This document shows positions 46,319-59,489 of a stretch of DNA of 64,000 bases, piece after piece (position 1 is the first letter of the stretch; each line of letters opens with the position of its first letter). Position numbers and translations under genes: made by a program. This stretch comes from Sipunculus nudus. Lineage: Eukaryota > Annelida > Sipuncula > Golfingiida > Sipunculidae. The DNA is taken from NCBI GenBank assembly GCA_026874595.1, contig CM049306.1, positions 12,361,019 to 12,425,018 on the forward strand. The letters are read 5' to 3'. The notes beneath the pieces were generated by a model. That model had not been told where the DNA came from, searched no databases, and worked only from the letters and a program-made list of their open reading frames with translations.

Positions 46319-49270
46319 GATTGTCTGTGAGAAGAAAATTTTGTATTGAATATGCCAGAAATTTCGTCTGCGCTATCGTCTGCGTTTAATCGAAAATATT
46401 TCCCTGAACCAGTTTTATCGTGTGCCTGCCATGAACCTGAAAGTAAGGAAAATTGAAAGAGCAGTCTTTGGGAATAAGGTAAGTTAAAAAGGGAAGGTTT
46501 CCAAAAAACGCCAGACACACGTAAACAATATTATTACTTCGCATGTACAAGGAGGTTACCAAGGGGAGTTTGAATAAGACTAGTGTTACATGTGCAGGAC
46601 AAGAGGTCAATAAAATGTTAATAGGACAAGAGATCAATTATGGAACAAATATGCTTTTCTGTTTTCTTCCTAAGGAATAAATACTTCATATATAATATAA
46701 ACATATATTTACCTTTATTATTTAGAAAAAAGATGAAACATAAGTTTGATAGCGAATATATATTAATTGACTTCTTCGCTAGCGGATATGCTTTAATCCC
46801 ATCCCCGCTCGAGGCAATTTTCTCCCTCCCTCGGACAGGAGAATATTCGAGTTCTTTGGGGTCTAATAACCAATTGTCAACTTCACTTTGAAGCATTCTT
46901 TTTAGAATATTCAGAACACAGGTACAATCAGCAGCTGTCAAATTTATTAGTAATATGCATGTGGCCACTGACCTTAATGTCAGCTAGATTTAGATCTTGC
47001 GAAAAATAGCCTGTTTTTCTGATGTTTTGATTTTGTGTTGCTTATATCTAAAAAGGTTTGCAAGATATGGCTTTGGGTTTATTCAAGTAAAGAGGTATAT
47101 GCTTTATCCTGTCTTTGCTGTTACTTTCTGTCATCAGAAAATTATTGGCAATTAGCGATTCTCACCCCTGGATGAAAATAATATATATTTTTCTTTATTC
47201 ATAATTAAATCGGTTTTCTGAAGATCTTAAGATTAATTGTAACGCTCATCTGAAAAAATCCAGCCCACTTGATAAAAAGAAAGCAAGCTTTGAAATATAA
47301 GATTTTACATACACTGTGAACTTCTTTACAGCTCTTTTAAACCACATTCATGGAATGACCTATGATTCAGATTCCATACTTTCGCTCAGATATACATAAA
47401 GGATACAAACAAAAGAAGAACACATTCGTATGGTACCGTCGAATTGCTTTCTTGGTGCTATCTTCAAGAAACACAGCGGGGCTGCCGTCCAGAGTGCAAA
47501 CGTAGAGTCAATATGTACACATCACCTCTCAGCAGTCCGAGACATAAAAGTCTGTGTAAAGGAGAACATGTATAGGAGTTCACATAAATGACATGTTGCC
47601 TTTTGATATTATAAGCTGTGTTTATTTTCATAAATTACAAAGGGGTCACCAGCAGGCCGGCAATATACCAGCATGTGTTAAAGGTCTGCCTTGCAGAGCC
47701 ATGAACAGCAGTAAAGAACCACTTGGGAACAGCAGTAAAGAGATCCCAGTACGTAATGGTACGTAAAGAGTCTTCCTTATCCCATCCCTGTCTGTATCAG
47801 AATTGGATTTGTCATATATGTAATAATACAAGAAGAATACAGAAATAATAATTGTCAACATAGCTCATGTTACCCAATAGTTAATTGAATATTAATTAAA
47901 TGAGGATTTTACTATTTCTAAGGATAGCATTATTTTTTTAAGGAGTACACATGTTTATCTTTGTGAAATCTACTACTGGATTTAAATAAAAAAACAAGTT
48001 GGAGACACAAAGTTACTAAGAAATGGACAGTAGAGAAGATCTTGCCCTTATATAAAACGGTTGACACGCAGCGTTATCGCAAATGGCACCATGTTTAATT
48101 GATGCCGCACATATCGATATTTCCTGATACTTCTACTTGATCCTATTTGATTACCCGGTGCAGACGTTTAAATATCAATATTCCCGGATGTTGTTGCTTT
48201 AAGACGCCGTTCGCTCTCTTTCTTCGGGTACAGAGGGGACGCATTTGTCCGTTTTTGATTCATCTCAGACAAAGCATATCCTCTAAAACCAATCAACCTG
48301 CAACATCATATTAATATGTGACCCCGTGTATACAAATTCGGCCAGGTATATGTTACTTTCTTAATTACTGTCAGAATTGAGATGGGGCAACTTACTCAGT
48401 CAACGCTCTCAACATTTACATTTACCAAGACCTACCGCCTACAATGGCGTTGTGACAATATTGTAAGCGTTATGTCACGAAAGCAGACCTGCCTTCACAC
48501 AAATACAGCGGGATACAACAGGACTTATCTGATCAATGGAAACCTCCAGTTAAACAGCCATCTATCTCTATGACCCGCTTTGTGGAACAATTAATCTGAA
48601 GCTTGTTAGTGAGACAAAAGAAAAATTCCTTTGAATTGAATACCCTTAATGGTACTTGATTTACCTAATATGCGATTTTTTTCTTCTCTTGTAAATGCAT
48701 CTCAGGATATATCAACGCAAGGAAAATTTTAACTTTAACTTTTCAAATGTCTATGCATGTTCGTTATCATCCTTGATGCGATTTCCAGTTTCAATGCACA
48801 GAAAAGAGTGAGAAAAAGTAAAAAAAAAAAAAAAAAAAAAACAGTAAATACACAAATGTTAATTCTTTGAAAATCATTTTATTTTTTTTTTTCAAACAGT
48901 TTGTTAGAAACGCGAGATTTAATTACAGTACATAAATAAAGCAGACATATATATCATCCCAAGTTTCAATATTTTTTTTGTTTTCCCCTTGAATACAGCT
49001 TCGCATTTCTATGCATTTCTTTACCAAAAAAAAACGAATTTGTGTAACAATGACTCTTTGTAAATCGTTTTGCAATATTAACAGTTGGGTGATTGCGAAA
49101 TAACCTAAAAATACCATTGTCGTCCCGAATGAAAAACTGCCTCTTAGTAAATGTATCAAAATCAAACGTGTTTTAGGTTTGCGGGTATGAAAGGTATGCA
49201 AAAAGTTTAGAATACTAAAATAACAAAATCTATATATTTAAACATAAAAGTCGTTTCACTATTTGTACTA
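46319..49270. other. no recognised gene; one long poly-A
   Basis: A poly-A of about 22 nt lies at 48820-48841. Short frames such as 46618-46968 (minus) are not recognisable. Confidence 0.4.
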
Positions 49271-49444
49271 GACTTTTTTGCTATTTTTTTTTAAATTATT
49301 TTTTTGGTGGAGGTAACCACCTCAATTTTTTAATGCTGACTTATCTAATTCTTAACCTAAGTATTTACAACTGCAGAGTTTCCATTTCGGTTTGGGACTA
49401 CTTGACAGGGCGGTAGCACTCGCTTCCTATCATTTTACACGTCC

Positions 49445-49445
<1 letters not shown>

Positions 49446-49471
<26 letters not shown>
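49446..49471. repeat. (GT)n microsatellite inside SINE copy 2
   Basis: Absent from the other S1 copies, so it expanded after insertion. Copy 3 has only a short GTGTGT at the equivalent site. Confidence 0.9.
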
Positions 49472-49475
<4 letters not shown>

Positions 49476-49510
49476 AATCATCCCCATCGCTGGGTCATAA
49501 CACCGAGGAA

Positions 49511-49526
49511 CCCCCCCCCCCCCCCC
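49511..49526. repeat. poly-C run (16) inside SINE copy 2
   Basis: Copy 5 has GAACCCCCGAAA here, so the run grew from about five C. Confidence 0.95.
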
Positions 49527-49716
49527 AAACGCACTCGTATGTGAGTGATACACGGCTGTGAGGCACAGCCTTCCCATTAAGCCTGCAGAACGCTCACCCT
49601 GGGTGGCGGCCGACCGTGAAAAAACCTCACCGCCTCGGCTGAGATTCTAACCTACTTTCTCCCAGCTTTGAGTCCTGCGCTCTACCCCTGAGCCACAGAA
49701 GCCAGTGACTTTTTTG

Positions 49717-50509
49717 GTAATGTTTATTTTTCATTGATCTTCTTTGAGATCTGAATAAACGGAACCGTGATAATACGTTGATAAATATACAGAATGTAAA
49801 CCCCTATTAGAGGGTCCCCGGCAGACAATCCCTCATTCAAAAGACAGGTGGTGTTCTGATACCGGTCATTAAAGATAAGCCTACTGAACTCCCCAGTGTA
49901 CATTCTCGGCCCGCCTGCCGCGGGAATAAGCCATACACAGCCAGGTCGCTCTGATCCTTTTATCATCACAGCCATTAAGACTAAGAAGGCACAGGTCTGG
50001 ATGTATTCACCATCAATGGTCACAATATGTGCAGTGACTTAAGATAAACAAAGTTATATTTTCCCACATGCCAATCTGCCTGTCTGTATGTTTGTTCGCC
50101 TGACTCTGAACCTGCAAATACTGAATGTATTTCAATGTTTTTTTTGTGTGGAGATATCAGACTTATACGGGTTTATCTCCACAAGTTGTCTACACAGAAT
50201 TATTTTGTTGTGTTGACATTAATCTCCCGGCCAGCAATTATCATTAGTACTGGCCTCTGGTGGAGAAATTGATACTCGTCAGATTGAAAGGTCTGGAAGC
50301 AATGGAGGATTAATTGATTAAATTTTTGAAACGATCTTGCCCGCTGCATGCTATCAAATTTCTATGATTTTATTCACGAGATCATGTTGTATACCGGTAA
50401 TTATCTGGCCATGTGAGCTAGATTAAATATGGACCCCTGCTTGAGTCAGTGGTTACAAAGCGCGCTCAGCGTTTTAACACATATTTTGGATGAGGGTAAT
50501 GCTGATTTT
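49717..50509. other. one unrecognised 99-codon frame (minus), otherwise nothing
   Basis: The minus-strand frame 49724-50023 is GC-richer in its middle (about 49800-50010) and has a non-repetitive amino acid mix, but I cannot match it to a family. It may be an exon, a conserved non-coding block, or chance. Confidence 0.25.
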
Positions 50510-50865
50510 ACTACTTTTTACCAACTAAGTACCCCAGCAGAATTCCGCTTCTGTTTAGGACTACTTGGCACGGCGGTGGTACACACATTTTTTTTATTTA
50601 TATCCTGGTATTAACCTAACCTATTTACTACCGCACCTGCGGGTCCTGTGTGTATAACCAGCCCAATCGCAAGGCCATATCCCCGAGAAATCCTCCAAAG
50701 TTGTACTCAGTTGTCAGTGATGCATGGTTACGGTACTCCAGTAAGCCGACAGAGCGCTCTTCTCGGGTGAACGATATTAAAACAATCTCACCCTTCTTTG
50801 GCTGGATTTGAACTCACGACCTTCCAGCTTTGAGAGATGCCTTCTACTCCTAGACCATAGAAGCC
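50510..50865 (-). mobile_element. SINE family S1, copy 3, diverged
   Basis: The order of blocks is that of the family: TTTAGGACTACTTGGCACGG, TACCGCACCTGCGGG, CCCGAGAAATCC, then TGGATTTGAACTCACGACC and CTAGACCATAGAAGCC. The 3' hairpin and A-tail are worn and no clear target duplication remains, so it is older than copy 2. Confidence 0.75.
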
Positions 50866-50968
50866 GTTGCAAAAGTGTTTTTCGTTGTAGCCAGAGGGAA
50901 CGTATGAACCTTACTGATGATTTCACATTGTTTTTAGTTTTAACAATAGCCATAAACAAACTCAAGCG

Positions 50969-50975
50969 ATATATA

Positions 50976-51030
<55 letters not shown>
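50969..51030. repeat. (AT)n microsatellite
   Basis: About 62 nt, with one early TTAA interruption. Confidence 0.95.
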
Positions 51031-51033
<3 letters not shown>

Positions 51034-51189
51034 ATATCATTATTTTCCTATTTCGAGAAGCACCATATTTTTGTTCAGTTGTATTATCTCTCTGACCAGA
51101 CTTTTTTTCTATGGGACCAGACAGTTCACCTATCATTGAACATGAGAAGCTGCTTGAAATTCCACTCCTTTTGGAGTTAATATTTTAAA

Positions 51190-51215
51190 GCTCGAGAGAC
51201 TTTCGAGTCTCGAGC
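51190..51215. other. stem-loop with UUCG loop
   Basis: GAGACT and AGTCTC pair around TTCG, and GCTC/GAGC extends the stem beyond a 2-nt bulge. It could act as an RNA hairpin if transcribed. It lies at the edge of a GC-richer block (about 51.2-51.45 kb). Confidence 0.5.
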
Positions 51216-52290
51216 AGACGACACCTGATTAACAAGGCAGGTGACGGCGAGGTATCAGTCATCCGTGCTCAGCCTTCATTAACTTCCCGTCTCGGACCAA
51301 CAGCCGTGGAATTAAGCCGCGCCCGTCGCTTGCTGCCATTAATACAACACTTTGTCATACCATGCATAACAGATGGACGGGTAAGCGTTGATACATGACT
51401 TTCCACAGACATCGTGTGAAACCTTCGGACTGATGATGCCACTGTGTTTAACCCACTTTGTACCATTTTATTAGCTCAGCTGAGCTTTAGTCGTGGTCCA
51501 TTGTCCGTTTTGAAACCGTTAGACCTACGAATCCGCAATTCGGCATATTGTTAGATGTTACCAAGATCTCCTACCAGAATGACAACTGGTCACTGCTACC
51601 TCGTATCTTATATCTTGGAGAAATTAGGGCAAAACCTCAATTTTCCATTTAAGACCTATTATCTTACTTCAGGACTGCCTAATTTCACAACCACTCGCCT
51701 TTTTTTTTTAATATTTACCATACATATTCCTGCATATAGTTCCTATGTGCATGCCGGAAATTAGGTCAGTATTACATAATCTGTTAAAGTTAAGGCCCCA
51801 AACATAATGCACTTGGTAAAAAATAAGGAAAGATATTTACTCACTTAACATGATAATTGTTGAAGCTAGAGACTTTTTTTAGGGATATAATTTCAAGATT
51901 CAAGATTCAATAGTATATCAAAGATTAGATCTGAATATTGTAAATGTTTTAAGTTATTAACATAAATATATAATATCAGTACCTAAATTTTGCCCAACTT
52001 TGACCATGGCTCGTTTTTTTTTTTCCTGTAAGTACATTTGATTTCATTTTCACAGCAGGTACACATCATGATTGAATCTGTAAAATTCTGAAATTTGAAA
52101 ATATAAACTCAAAAATAAGGGTAACTATTTAACTTTCTGTCAGAGCCTCTATTGTATTCACTTGCACTCATACCGCAGCAGGCAGGCCATTTCTGGTCAA
52201 TTGAGGTCAGCTGTGCCAGGGACCTGATTTGTCACAGGTCACTGGGGGAGATTCCCTGCTGTGACAGGTGTACAGTTATTCTCATATCAT
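51216..52290. other. GC-richer block, then AT-rich DNA
   Basis: About 51220-51440 is GC-richer than its surroundings and holds several ATTAA cores. The minus-strand frame there is not recognisable. It might be regulatory; nothing else is seen. Confidence 0.3.
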
Positions 52291-52304
52291 CCCCCCCCCC
52301 CCCC
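52291..52304. repeat. poly-C run (14)
   Basis: C homopolymer followed by further C-rich sequence. Confidence 0.95.
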
Positions 52305-55274
52305 ACTTCCCCACCAAGTTTTATGCCGTAATTGTTATTGTTTACACTGTATTTCCTTAATCGAGAAGATGCAACTATGTGATAGTATAGCATTTTTAAA
52401 GAAATCAGTTTTCTGATAACTAATTTTAGCAAATTTAAATATAACTAAAGCGATCAGTATGCATAAATTGCTAAAATATGAGCCAAATTATGTATAAATA
52501 AAGGCACAATTTAAAATTGTGAATTCTGAATAAAGTATTATTTCCAGATATTTATTGTTTTGCAAATTAAAAGATATATTTTTTTTTGTGGTAAAAAAAA
52601 TACATTTTTAACCATAATGAGTTGTTATCTAACAAAACGTAGATATGTGATGATGAATTATAATTATAAATCAACTTTTATATTCAGATATATATGTTAT
52701 ATTGGGAATGTATAAAAATAAAAAATTGAAAAAAATTGTAATAAAAAATGAGGACCTAATGCAAAAATGTTGTCACAATTTTTCTGTCTCAGCAGAATGG
52801 GAGATAAACTTTGTTTGTCTAGCAGTCTGTCTATCCATTTTTGAATATTCCGTAATTTGGAAAGGAATGTTTTATCCTGTAAGTACCATTGAATCAAGTG
52901 ATTATGGTGTATGTACATAGAGAGAAGTTCTAATCCCAATTCCATCCCCTTAAAACATACACAACACACACACCATCAAGTCCTTGCACCTGTTTACTGG
53001 GGACCTTAGTAAGATCATTGACTAATATACTATAAAAAATAGATCTAATATAACAGATGTGTAAACTGCTGAACTGTCAACAGTTTATCAAAAAGCCAAC
53101 CAATGACCATGGTAATAGTACAGATCAGTTGTTCACAAAATGCTCACATGCTTCATTTTCAGTATTAAGTAACACATGGTTGGGTCACAAACTATTATTT
53201 GCTACGATTTCTTACTCATCAATACAAAACAATCATATCAACCAACCATGGCCTATATTACCTTTTCCTCTCACACTTTATCTCCATTTGATATCATTTT
53301 GGATTTTTAGGTAGAAGGTCAACTTCAGCTGAGCACAGTGACCCATGGGTCCTTTGTTTAATACATGTTTTTGGCATTTACTTTTTATAAATTTATTTAT
53401 GTTCTGTATTTCATGTCACAGAACGATGTCTGGAACCGACCTGAGATCGTTTAAAGACAGTAAATACAGATGCCTGTTTATTACCCTCGGCCATGTAATG
53501 CAGGGTCTTATGTAATGTTGAAAGCTTTCTGATTATTATATCAGCACTCTACTGTGTCATCTAAACCACACACTGCTCAGGACCGATAAGAACAGCTGAA
53601 ACAACAAAGTTAAAAAAAATTGTCCTTCTTGAAATGCAAATTAAACATTTCCGGAACTCATACGAGTTTACAATACAAGTGCACATTGCACCTCTCTTTT
53701 TGTATGAATTATACCAAACCAATAGCTTAACCTGACTCCCTAACGTAATCATACATTATTCTGAGTTAAATTCTGACGCCAGACGGGTTGGACATTTTAG
53801 CTTTTGATGATAGAGTGAAAAATGTGATACACACTAAGTCAAATTATAACATCGGTTTAGGTACATGTAAATGGGTGACTGTTTTGCTCAGTCTGCATTC
53901 ATAGACCTGTCACCTGAACGAAAAAGAAGATGACATTGTAACAGTTAAGAGAAGTCATGATGACATATTTAATATTTCAAGCTCTCTGGTCACATACGGC
54001 TATGGGGACTCCTGATGTCGTAACCTGTTAAGACACATCAGCGGATCACCACTGGGATTTATATATTTGCCGTCAAGGCAACGATGATGATCAACCCCGT
54101 CACAAGGCTCATCTATTAAAATGCGGTGATATACTGCCTATTGCCGTAAAAATAAAACTAAATGATACCTTACATATTCAGGAATAGAACACAAACCTCG
54201 ATTTTTCTGCCTGTTAGACTCCTCTCAACGTGGCCGCCGATCACACTGGACACTCGTTTGGCCGTACATGTTTCGTAAATAAGAACTTGCTCTGAGGTAG
54301 CTTGCTTCTTATATTTATTTTCTTCAATATATCTGCTTTGATTAGATACCATAACCTCATAAATTATCCTCTTCCACTATTACCGAAAATGTTGTCCTTT
54401 AGAAGAAGTCGATATCTTGGATATTTTTTTTAATTTATATTGTTTTGATTTATTTAATTTTATGCAGGAAGAGAAATCAACGATGCTTATCGAGAATGTT
54501 ATATTTTTTTATAAAAAATACTACTTGCACCAAAAAAGCAAATATCACCGTTACAAATGTATACAGATTGTTTATATATTGAACACATTTGATTTGACTT
54601 TACTGTAGCTTGTCTACTGTCGAAATGTATGTTTTTGGGGCTTAGGTACACATAGAAAGGATTACGAATAGACATTACATATACACGGACCTAGATCAGC
54701 AGTATAGTATTCATGAGATGTATCACGTATCTCCTTGGCTCCCTGGGTGGATGTAAATAAATATTCATGAATCGCTTTACATATTATGCCGAAATTGCCT
54801 TGGAAAATCATGAAGGTACGTCGGGGCCTGTTACATGTATCATCCGAGTCATAAGCTGTACACTGTATGTCGCCTGAGGCCATTTCGAGATTTTGGTTTA
54901 TAAAGAACAATCACTTTCCAGACAGTATGGGTCCTCCTGTTGTTTAACAAGAATTTTCTTTGGTCTTTTTTGTTGTTGTCCATAAATGATTAATGAATGT
55001 AAAAGTGATGGATGCTGCTATATCGTAATCCGCCTTGGCTGGATATCTGGTTGTTTTGTAGCTAGATTAGTATTATACAGAATATCCAGGTTAAAATTAA
55101 AGTGACCCCATCGCCATTTAAGCCTCTAGAGGGGTTCAAAACCAAACATCGGTCCCTGTGAATATATATTTATCAGGAGCGGCTGTAGAGGACATATTAA
55201 TAATGATTGATCATAAGCCCGTGATCGGCAATCGATCATCAGCAACATTGGTATTCAGTATAAAAGTTTTCATT
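52305..55274. other. no recognised feature
   Basis: AT-rich with scattered short frames on both strands, none recognisable. Confidence 0.45.
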
Positions 55275-55620
55275 ACTTTTTGGTGAAGATAATTATCTTA
55301 ACCAAGTATATACATCTGCACATTTCCCATCCGCTTTCGGACTACGTAACAAGGCGGTATCACACGCATCCTTTCATTTAAATGTTGGTATTAACCAATC
55401 AGGTGACTACCGCACCGGCGGTCCAATCACCCCAATTGCTGGATCATGTAACCGAGGAAGCCGCACATTGCACATGCACGTTTGTTAGTGAACACGGCCG
55501 TGGGGTATTGCCTTCCCATTAAGCCTGCATAGCGCTCATCCTCGGTGGAATAAATCCCATCGCTACTCGGTTTAGCACTCACATTTGAGTTATGTGCTCT
55601 ACCCTTAGACCACAGAAGCC
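55275..55620 (-). mobile_element. SINE family S1, copy 4
   Basis: Carries TTTCGGACTACGTAACAAGG, ACTACCGCACC-GGCGG, TAAGCCTGCATAGCGCTCA and the head complement TGTGCTCTACCCTTAGACC-ACAGAAGCC. The B box is eroded (CACATTTGAGTTATGTG region). The left hairpin arm is altered to GAAGATAATTATCTT, which still pairs. A shared TTTTCATTA lies on each side, 13 nt beyond the right end, so the duplication is uncertain. Confidence 0.75.
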
Positions 55621-55624
55621 AGAA

Positions 55625-58071
55625 GAAATTCATTTTTCATTATATGGAAGCCTATTGTACAAATATACGTTGCCTTTATAACCGCAGTAAGGAGGCAAAA
55701 TGTATAAGTTAGTTTGCCTTGACATATATTGATGGACCCCTGACTTCTTGGTTATAATATTTTCTGCGTCTTAGAGATGTATAATTCCGCACTAGACAGC
55801 TGACAATAACCATGGGAGAGATATGCTTTGGGGCCTTTCATAAATCTTTTTTTTCTAAACGAGAAAGCCATTCTATTATCTTTATCTTTATGTTTTTTTT
55901 TAAATAAGAGCACAAAGGTCTCATGTGAAGCCATGAAAAGTGCATAGAATGTTTATTTGTTGTGTGTTTCAACAACAACAAAATGGCTGGATTCAACAAT
56001 GTCGTAGAATGAACCAGATATTGTCATATCACTCGCGAAACCACTGTCAAAAACAGCCGATCATGTTGTACAAGCAAAGGACAACGACTGCAAGATATTT
56101 AAAAAAACAATTGTTGATAGACTGTACTAATATTTCAGTAACACTGTCACAAATTGTGTGTAAAAGAATCGTTACTTCAATAAAAGTCTAATTATTAAAC
56201 TAGATAACATTCAGGTGATAACGGCAAATGACACTTTAGAGTAATTTTTTTGTTTACTTTGTACGATTTCATATTTATCTATGATTTAATTTCATGAAAA
56301 ACTGGACCAGGTTGTCCACGATGCCATATAGGGTTTACCTGTAATTCAATTACATACGCGGGAACTAAGTCACCCCCTGCCCCCACCAGTAAAATCCCCC
56401 ATTGACAAAGAAGACTTGATTCGGATGCAGATGTGGAATTGGTTTCCTGGCAAACTCCTTGGCACTGATGCTCTCTGGTGGTGGAATGTTGGCATCCTCA
56501 AAACAAATTGATAAAAAAGCAATGATTAGTAGACTGAATTTTGTAGGAATGTAGGTTATCGGAATAAACCCGATGTCAGTGGGGGCGTTGTCCTGTTTAT
56601 TATTATTCTTGGATCACGTGTCATTTCAGTATCTCTAAAACCATGTTTATAGGATCCTAAGTAGATTAGCTGTGCCAGAAAGTAAAAATTAGTTATTAAT
56701 AATATCTGAGAAGTAAAAGAAATTCATTTCCTCTGCTTTCTCAGACCACTACCAGCAGGGAAGACACAGCTGACATTTTAACAAAAAATTCATTTTGCAC
56801 TTCATGTGTTACTGAAGTATACCGCTGAAAGTGCTTAGGGAAATGATGTTCAATTTAAGTGATGTCTGCTATCGTAATGAATTTAAATTTTTTTGTTGCC
56901 GGCGTGTTTTTATGACTTGTGCCACCGAAAATGCATGAAGCTTGTATCAGGATTTTGCGTGTATTTTGTTTTGGTTTTGTCGCGTTTGGTAGTGAGCGTC
57001 ATTCGTGGTGACACCATCAAGGTATAAGCAGCCGTTCTGCGACAGATAAGTATTCCCCAAGGACGAAAATAGATTGGTTGTCATGTTTTGAAGTACATGA
57101 CTTGGGTTGGGTGATTAATGACTTAAGGCCTTTTTTGTCAAATGATCCATGTTTTATGGTCACTTTGCCCGAATAATGAGTATTTGGAGTCTGGAAACAT
57201 GCAAGATTGGAATACAAACTACATTATGTTTAATAAAAGAATCAGATATTTTGTATGTCTTTTCTCTATAATGCTTAAAGGTGTCTTTTTAGATCATTCC
57301 CCTTGGTTGTTTCTGACTTTTTCTCACACCGTAAAGCCGAGAAAGGAAAGTATTGATTCTCTTTATATCTAAAGATGGCACATGACATAAGGCCACAAGA
57401 TTTGCTGTAAATAAAAACTGTATTATCAGGACAACATAAGATATTCCAGGGTCTCGAGGGGAATGCAGGTGTCAAATTAAACGCTCTGTTCTTTGCAAGA
57501 AAGATTCACATTTGGTTACCCCGTTAGATAGTGTGCAGCTGTTTTTTTTAACAAAGTTCTACCGCCAATTGTTTTGTATCATTCCTTCATTAATATTTGC
57601 GTTACAACTGTTAATAAAATCAAATAAAAAATGTTGACATTATACGATAAGGGTGTGTCTCAAAATAACGTTGCATTGGTATTTATAAATATAAGGAATG
57701 AAAATGATTTTCAGTAATTTTCTGTGATGATATTACATAAATATATACTATTCCACAATAGAGGTATGTACAAAATCTTGCCCTGATTAATCAAACTGTC
57801 AAATTGGTATATATACTTCTTTAAATATGCATGGAAGGATACAGGATACCTATTCGCACAATGTATAACACTTGAAAAAAATGTATGTCATGTACAGTAA
57901 CTTCGCTTTATCATGATTTATGTACGGCAGAACGCCATTTCCCAAACATTTGTGGCACGACTAATCACAATCTGTTTTACTGACCTACCAGTCGAGGGTT
58001 TGTACCCCAGGGGCCCCCTCCCCTAGATATCAACTCATCAGCCCCCATAACCCTCACATGCCTGCCAGACT
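55625..58071. other. no recognised feature
   Basis: Short frames only; a mixed AT-rich and moderate-GC landscape. Confidence 0.45.
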
Positions 58072-58084
58072 GGGGGGGGGGGGG
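58072..58084. repeat. poly-G run (13)
   Basis: G homopolymer. Confidence 0.95.
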
Positions 58085-58277
58085 CTTCATAATATAGACT
58101 CAGAGGGGAAGAACCCTAAAAATATAATTCTCATATTTTGCAAGTAATTTATTCAACTCAGGCATCAGATATATTTACACATTTAGCCGATGTCATGGGC
58201 AACATGAAAAAGGTTTATTATGAGCAGGTTTCGTCTCCTGTGTAAGATACCACTGGTCAATGAGGGATTCATTTATA

Positions 58278-58284
<7 letters not shown>

Positions 58285-58341
<57 letters not shown>

Positions 58342-58360
58342 TTATATATACATATATGTA
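58285..58360. repeat. (TA)n microsatellite, imperfect
   Basis: TA tract with TTTA and CATA interruptions at its right end. Confidence 0.95.
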
Positions 58361-59480
58361 TAACAGAATAAAAAAGAGTAATATTTTGTTATTTATTATT
58401 TATAATTTCATGTTGCTGTTCGAATTAACAACATACATCCATGTTGTGGTGAAAGACAAAAGGTAGTGTGAGGTGTGATCTATGACGTGAATGAGACGCT
58501 TGTTTTACTGATGATCGCTCATTTCGACACCAAGAATTTATCTTGCTATGCTCGCTTTCGTTAAACTTACATGATAAAACAAATTATAGTTCATAACAAC
58601 AGTACATTAAAAGGATCAGTGATCTAAGTGCTGTGAATTTGATAATTTAAGACTAACTGTTCTTGCTGCATACTCAAATATGTCCATGCGGTAAATTTAT
58701 GATGCTCATCATTGTAGTGTTTATATGCCGTAAACTACAACAATATGCATATAGTTTTACAAGGACTCCACTACCTAGACTGTAATTTCATACAGAACAC
58801 CGACAGGTTGTTAGGCCTATGATTGACATATCGCACTTTTGAGAGTAGGATAAAAGTCCCTTCGAAACACAATCTTCTCTCGGTTACACACAAGACTATA
58901 TCATCCCTTACAAAATGCCTGCGTGAGACGAAACGGAGCCCTCGTTCTCTAGACTCGTGTGAAAACAATAACTATAGATAGGTGTGTTCAGGTGTTATAT
59001 TACTCATGTTCTAATCATCGTCTCGGTAACTTTGTTTTAGTTAATTATACTTAGGCGAGCAGACACCGTGTGATTCCGAAAGTATCGTCTGTCTCATTAC
59101 TACACACATGCACTTTTCTGTGAGTATACTGAAAATAAAATAGAAAAATGTATGTTTAGCCAGTATTTTGCAGGTTTGCGTCTTTGCGGAGCATACAGCT
59201 TACATAATATTTACGCCCGTAAAAGTATCGTTTGCCCAGAGTCATACAACCGACTGCGAAAGAGACTTCAAGAAAATTAAAGCATCATTATAAAGACTGT
59301 TAAGGAAATAAATCCTGTAGCAGCATCTAACTTTGTGATTATATTTATAGCCAAGTAATCTTAACCTCACATGTCCGCACGATTTAGATATATTTCAAGT
59401 AGACAGATGTTCACATTTAGATCCGTGGATATCGGAAATGTCATCAACCTTTCTCTGAAAAGTTACTAACCGGACTACAA
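58361..59480. other. no recognised feature
   Basis: Short frames only. Confidence 0.45.
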
Positions 59481-59489
59481 AAAAATACC

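Larger units (their letters stand above)
49281..49706 (-). mobile_element. SINE family S1, copy 2, with clear target duplication
   Basis: Has the same head, body and terminal hairpin (complement GGTGGAGGTAACCACCTC) as the other copies. GACTTTTTTG flanks it exactly on both sides (49271-49280 and 49707-49716), which shows insertion by target-primed reverse transcription. The B-box region reads GTGGGTTAGAATCTCAGCC. A (GT)n at 49446-49471 and a poly-C at 49511-49526 have grown inside the body at places where other copies have only short seeds. Confidence 0.88.

Noticed and set aside
50808-51095. 95-codon frame across SINE copy 3 and (AT)n
   Set aside because: It joins a SINE head and a dinucleotide repeat; no coding signal.
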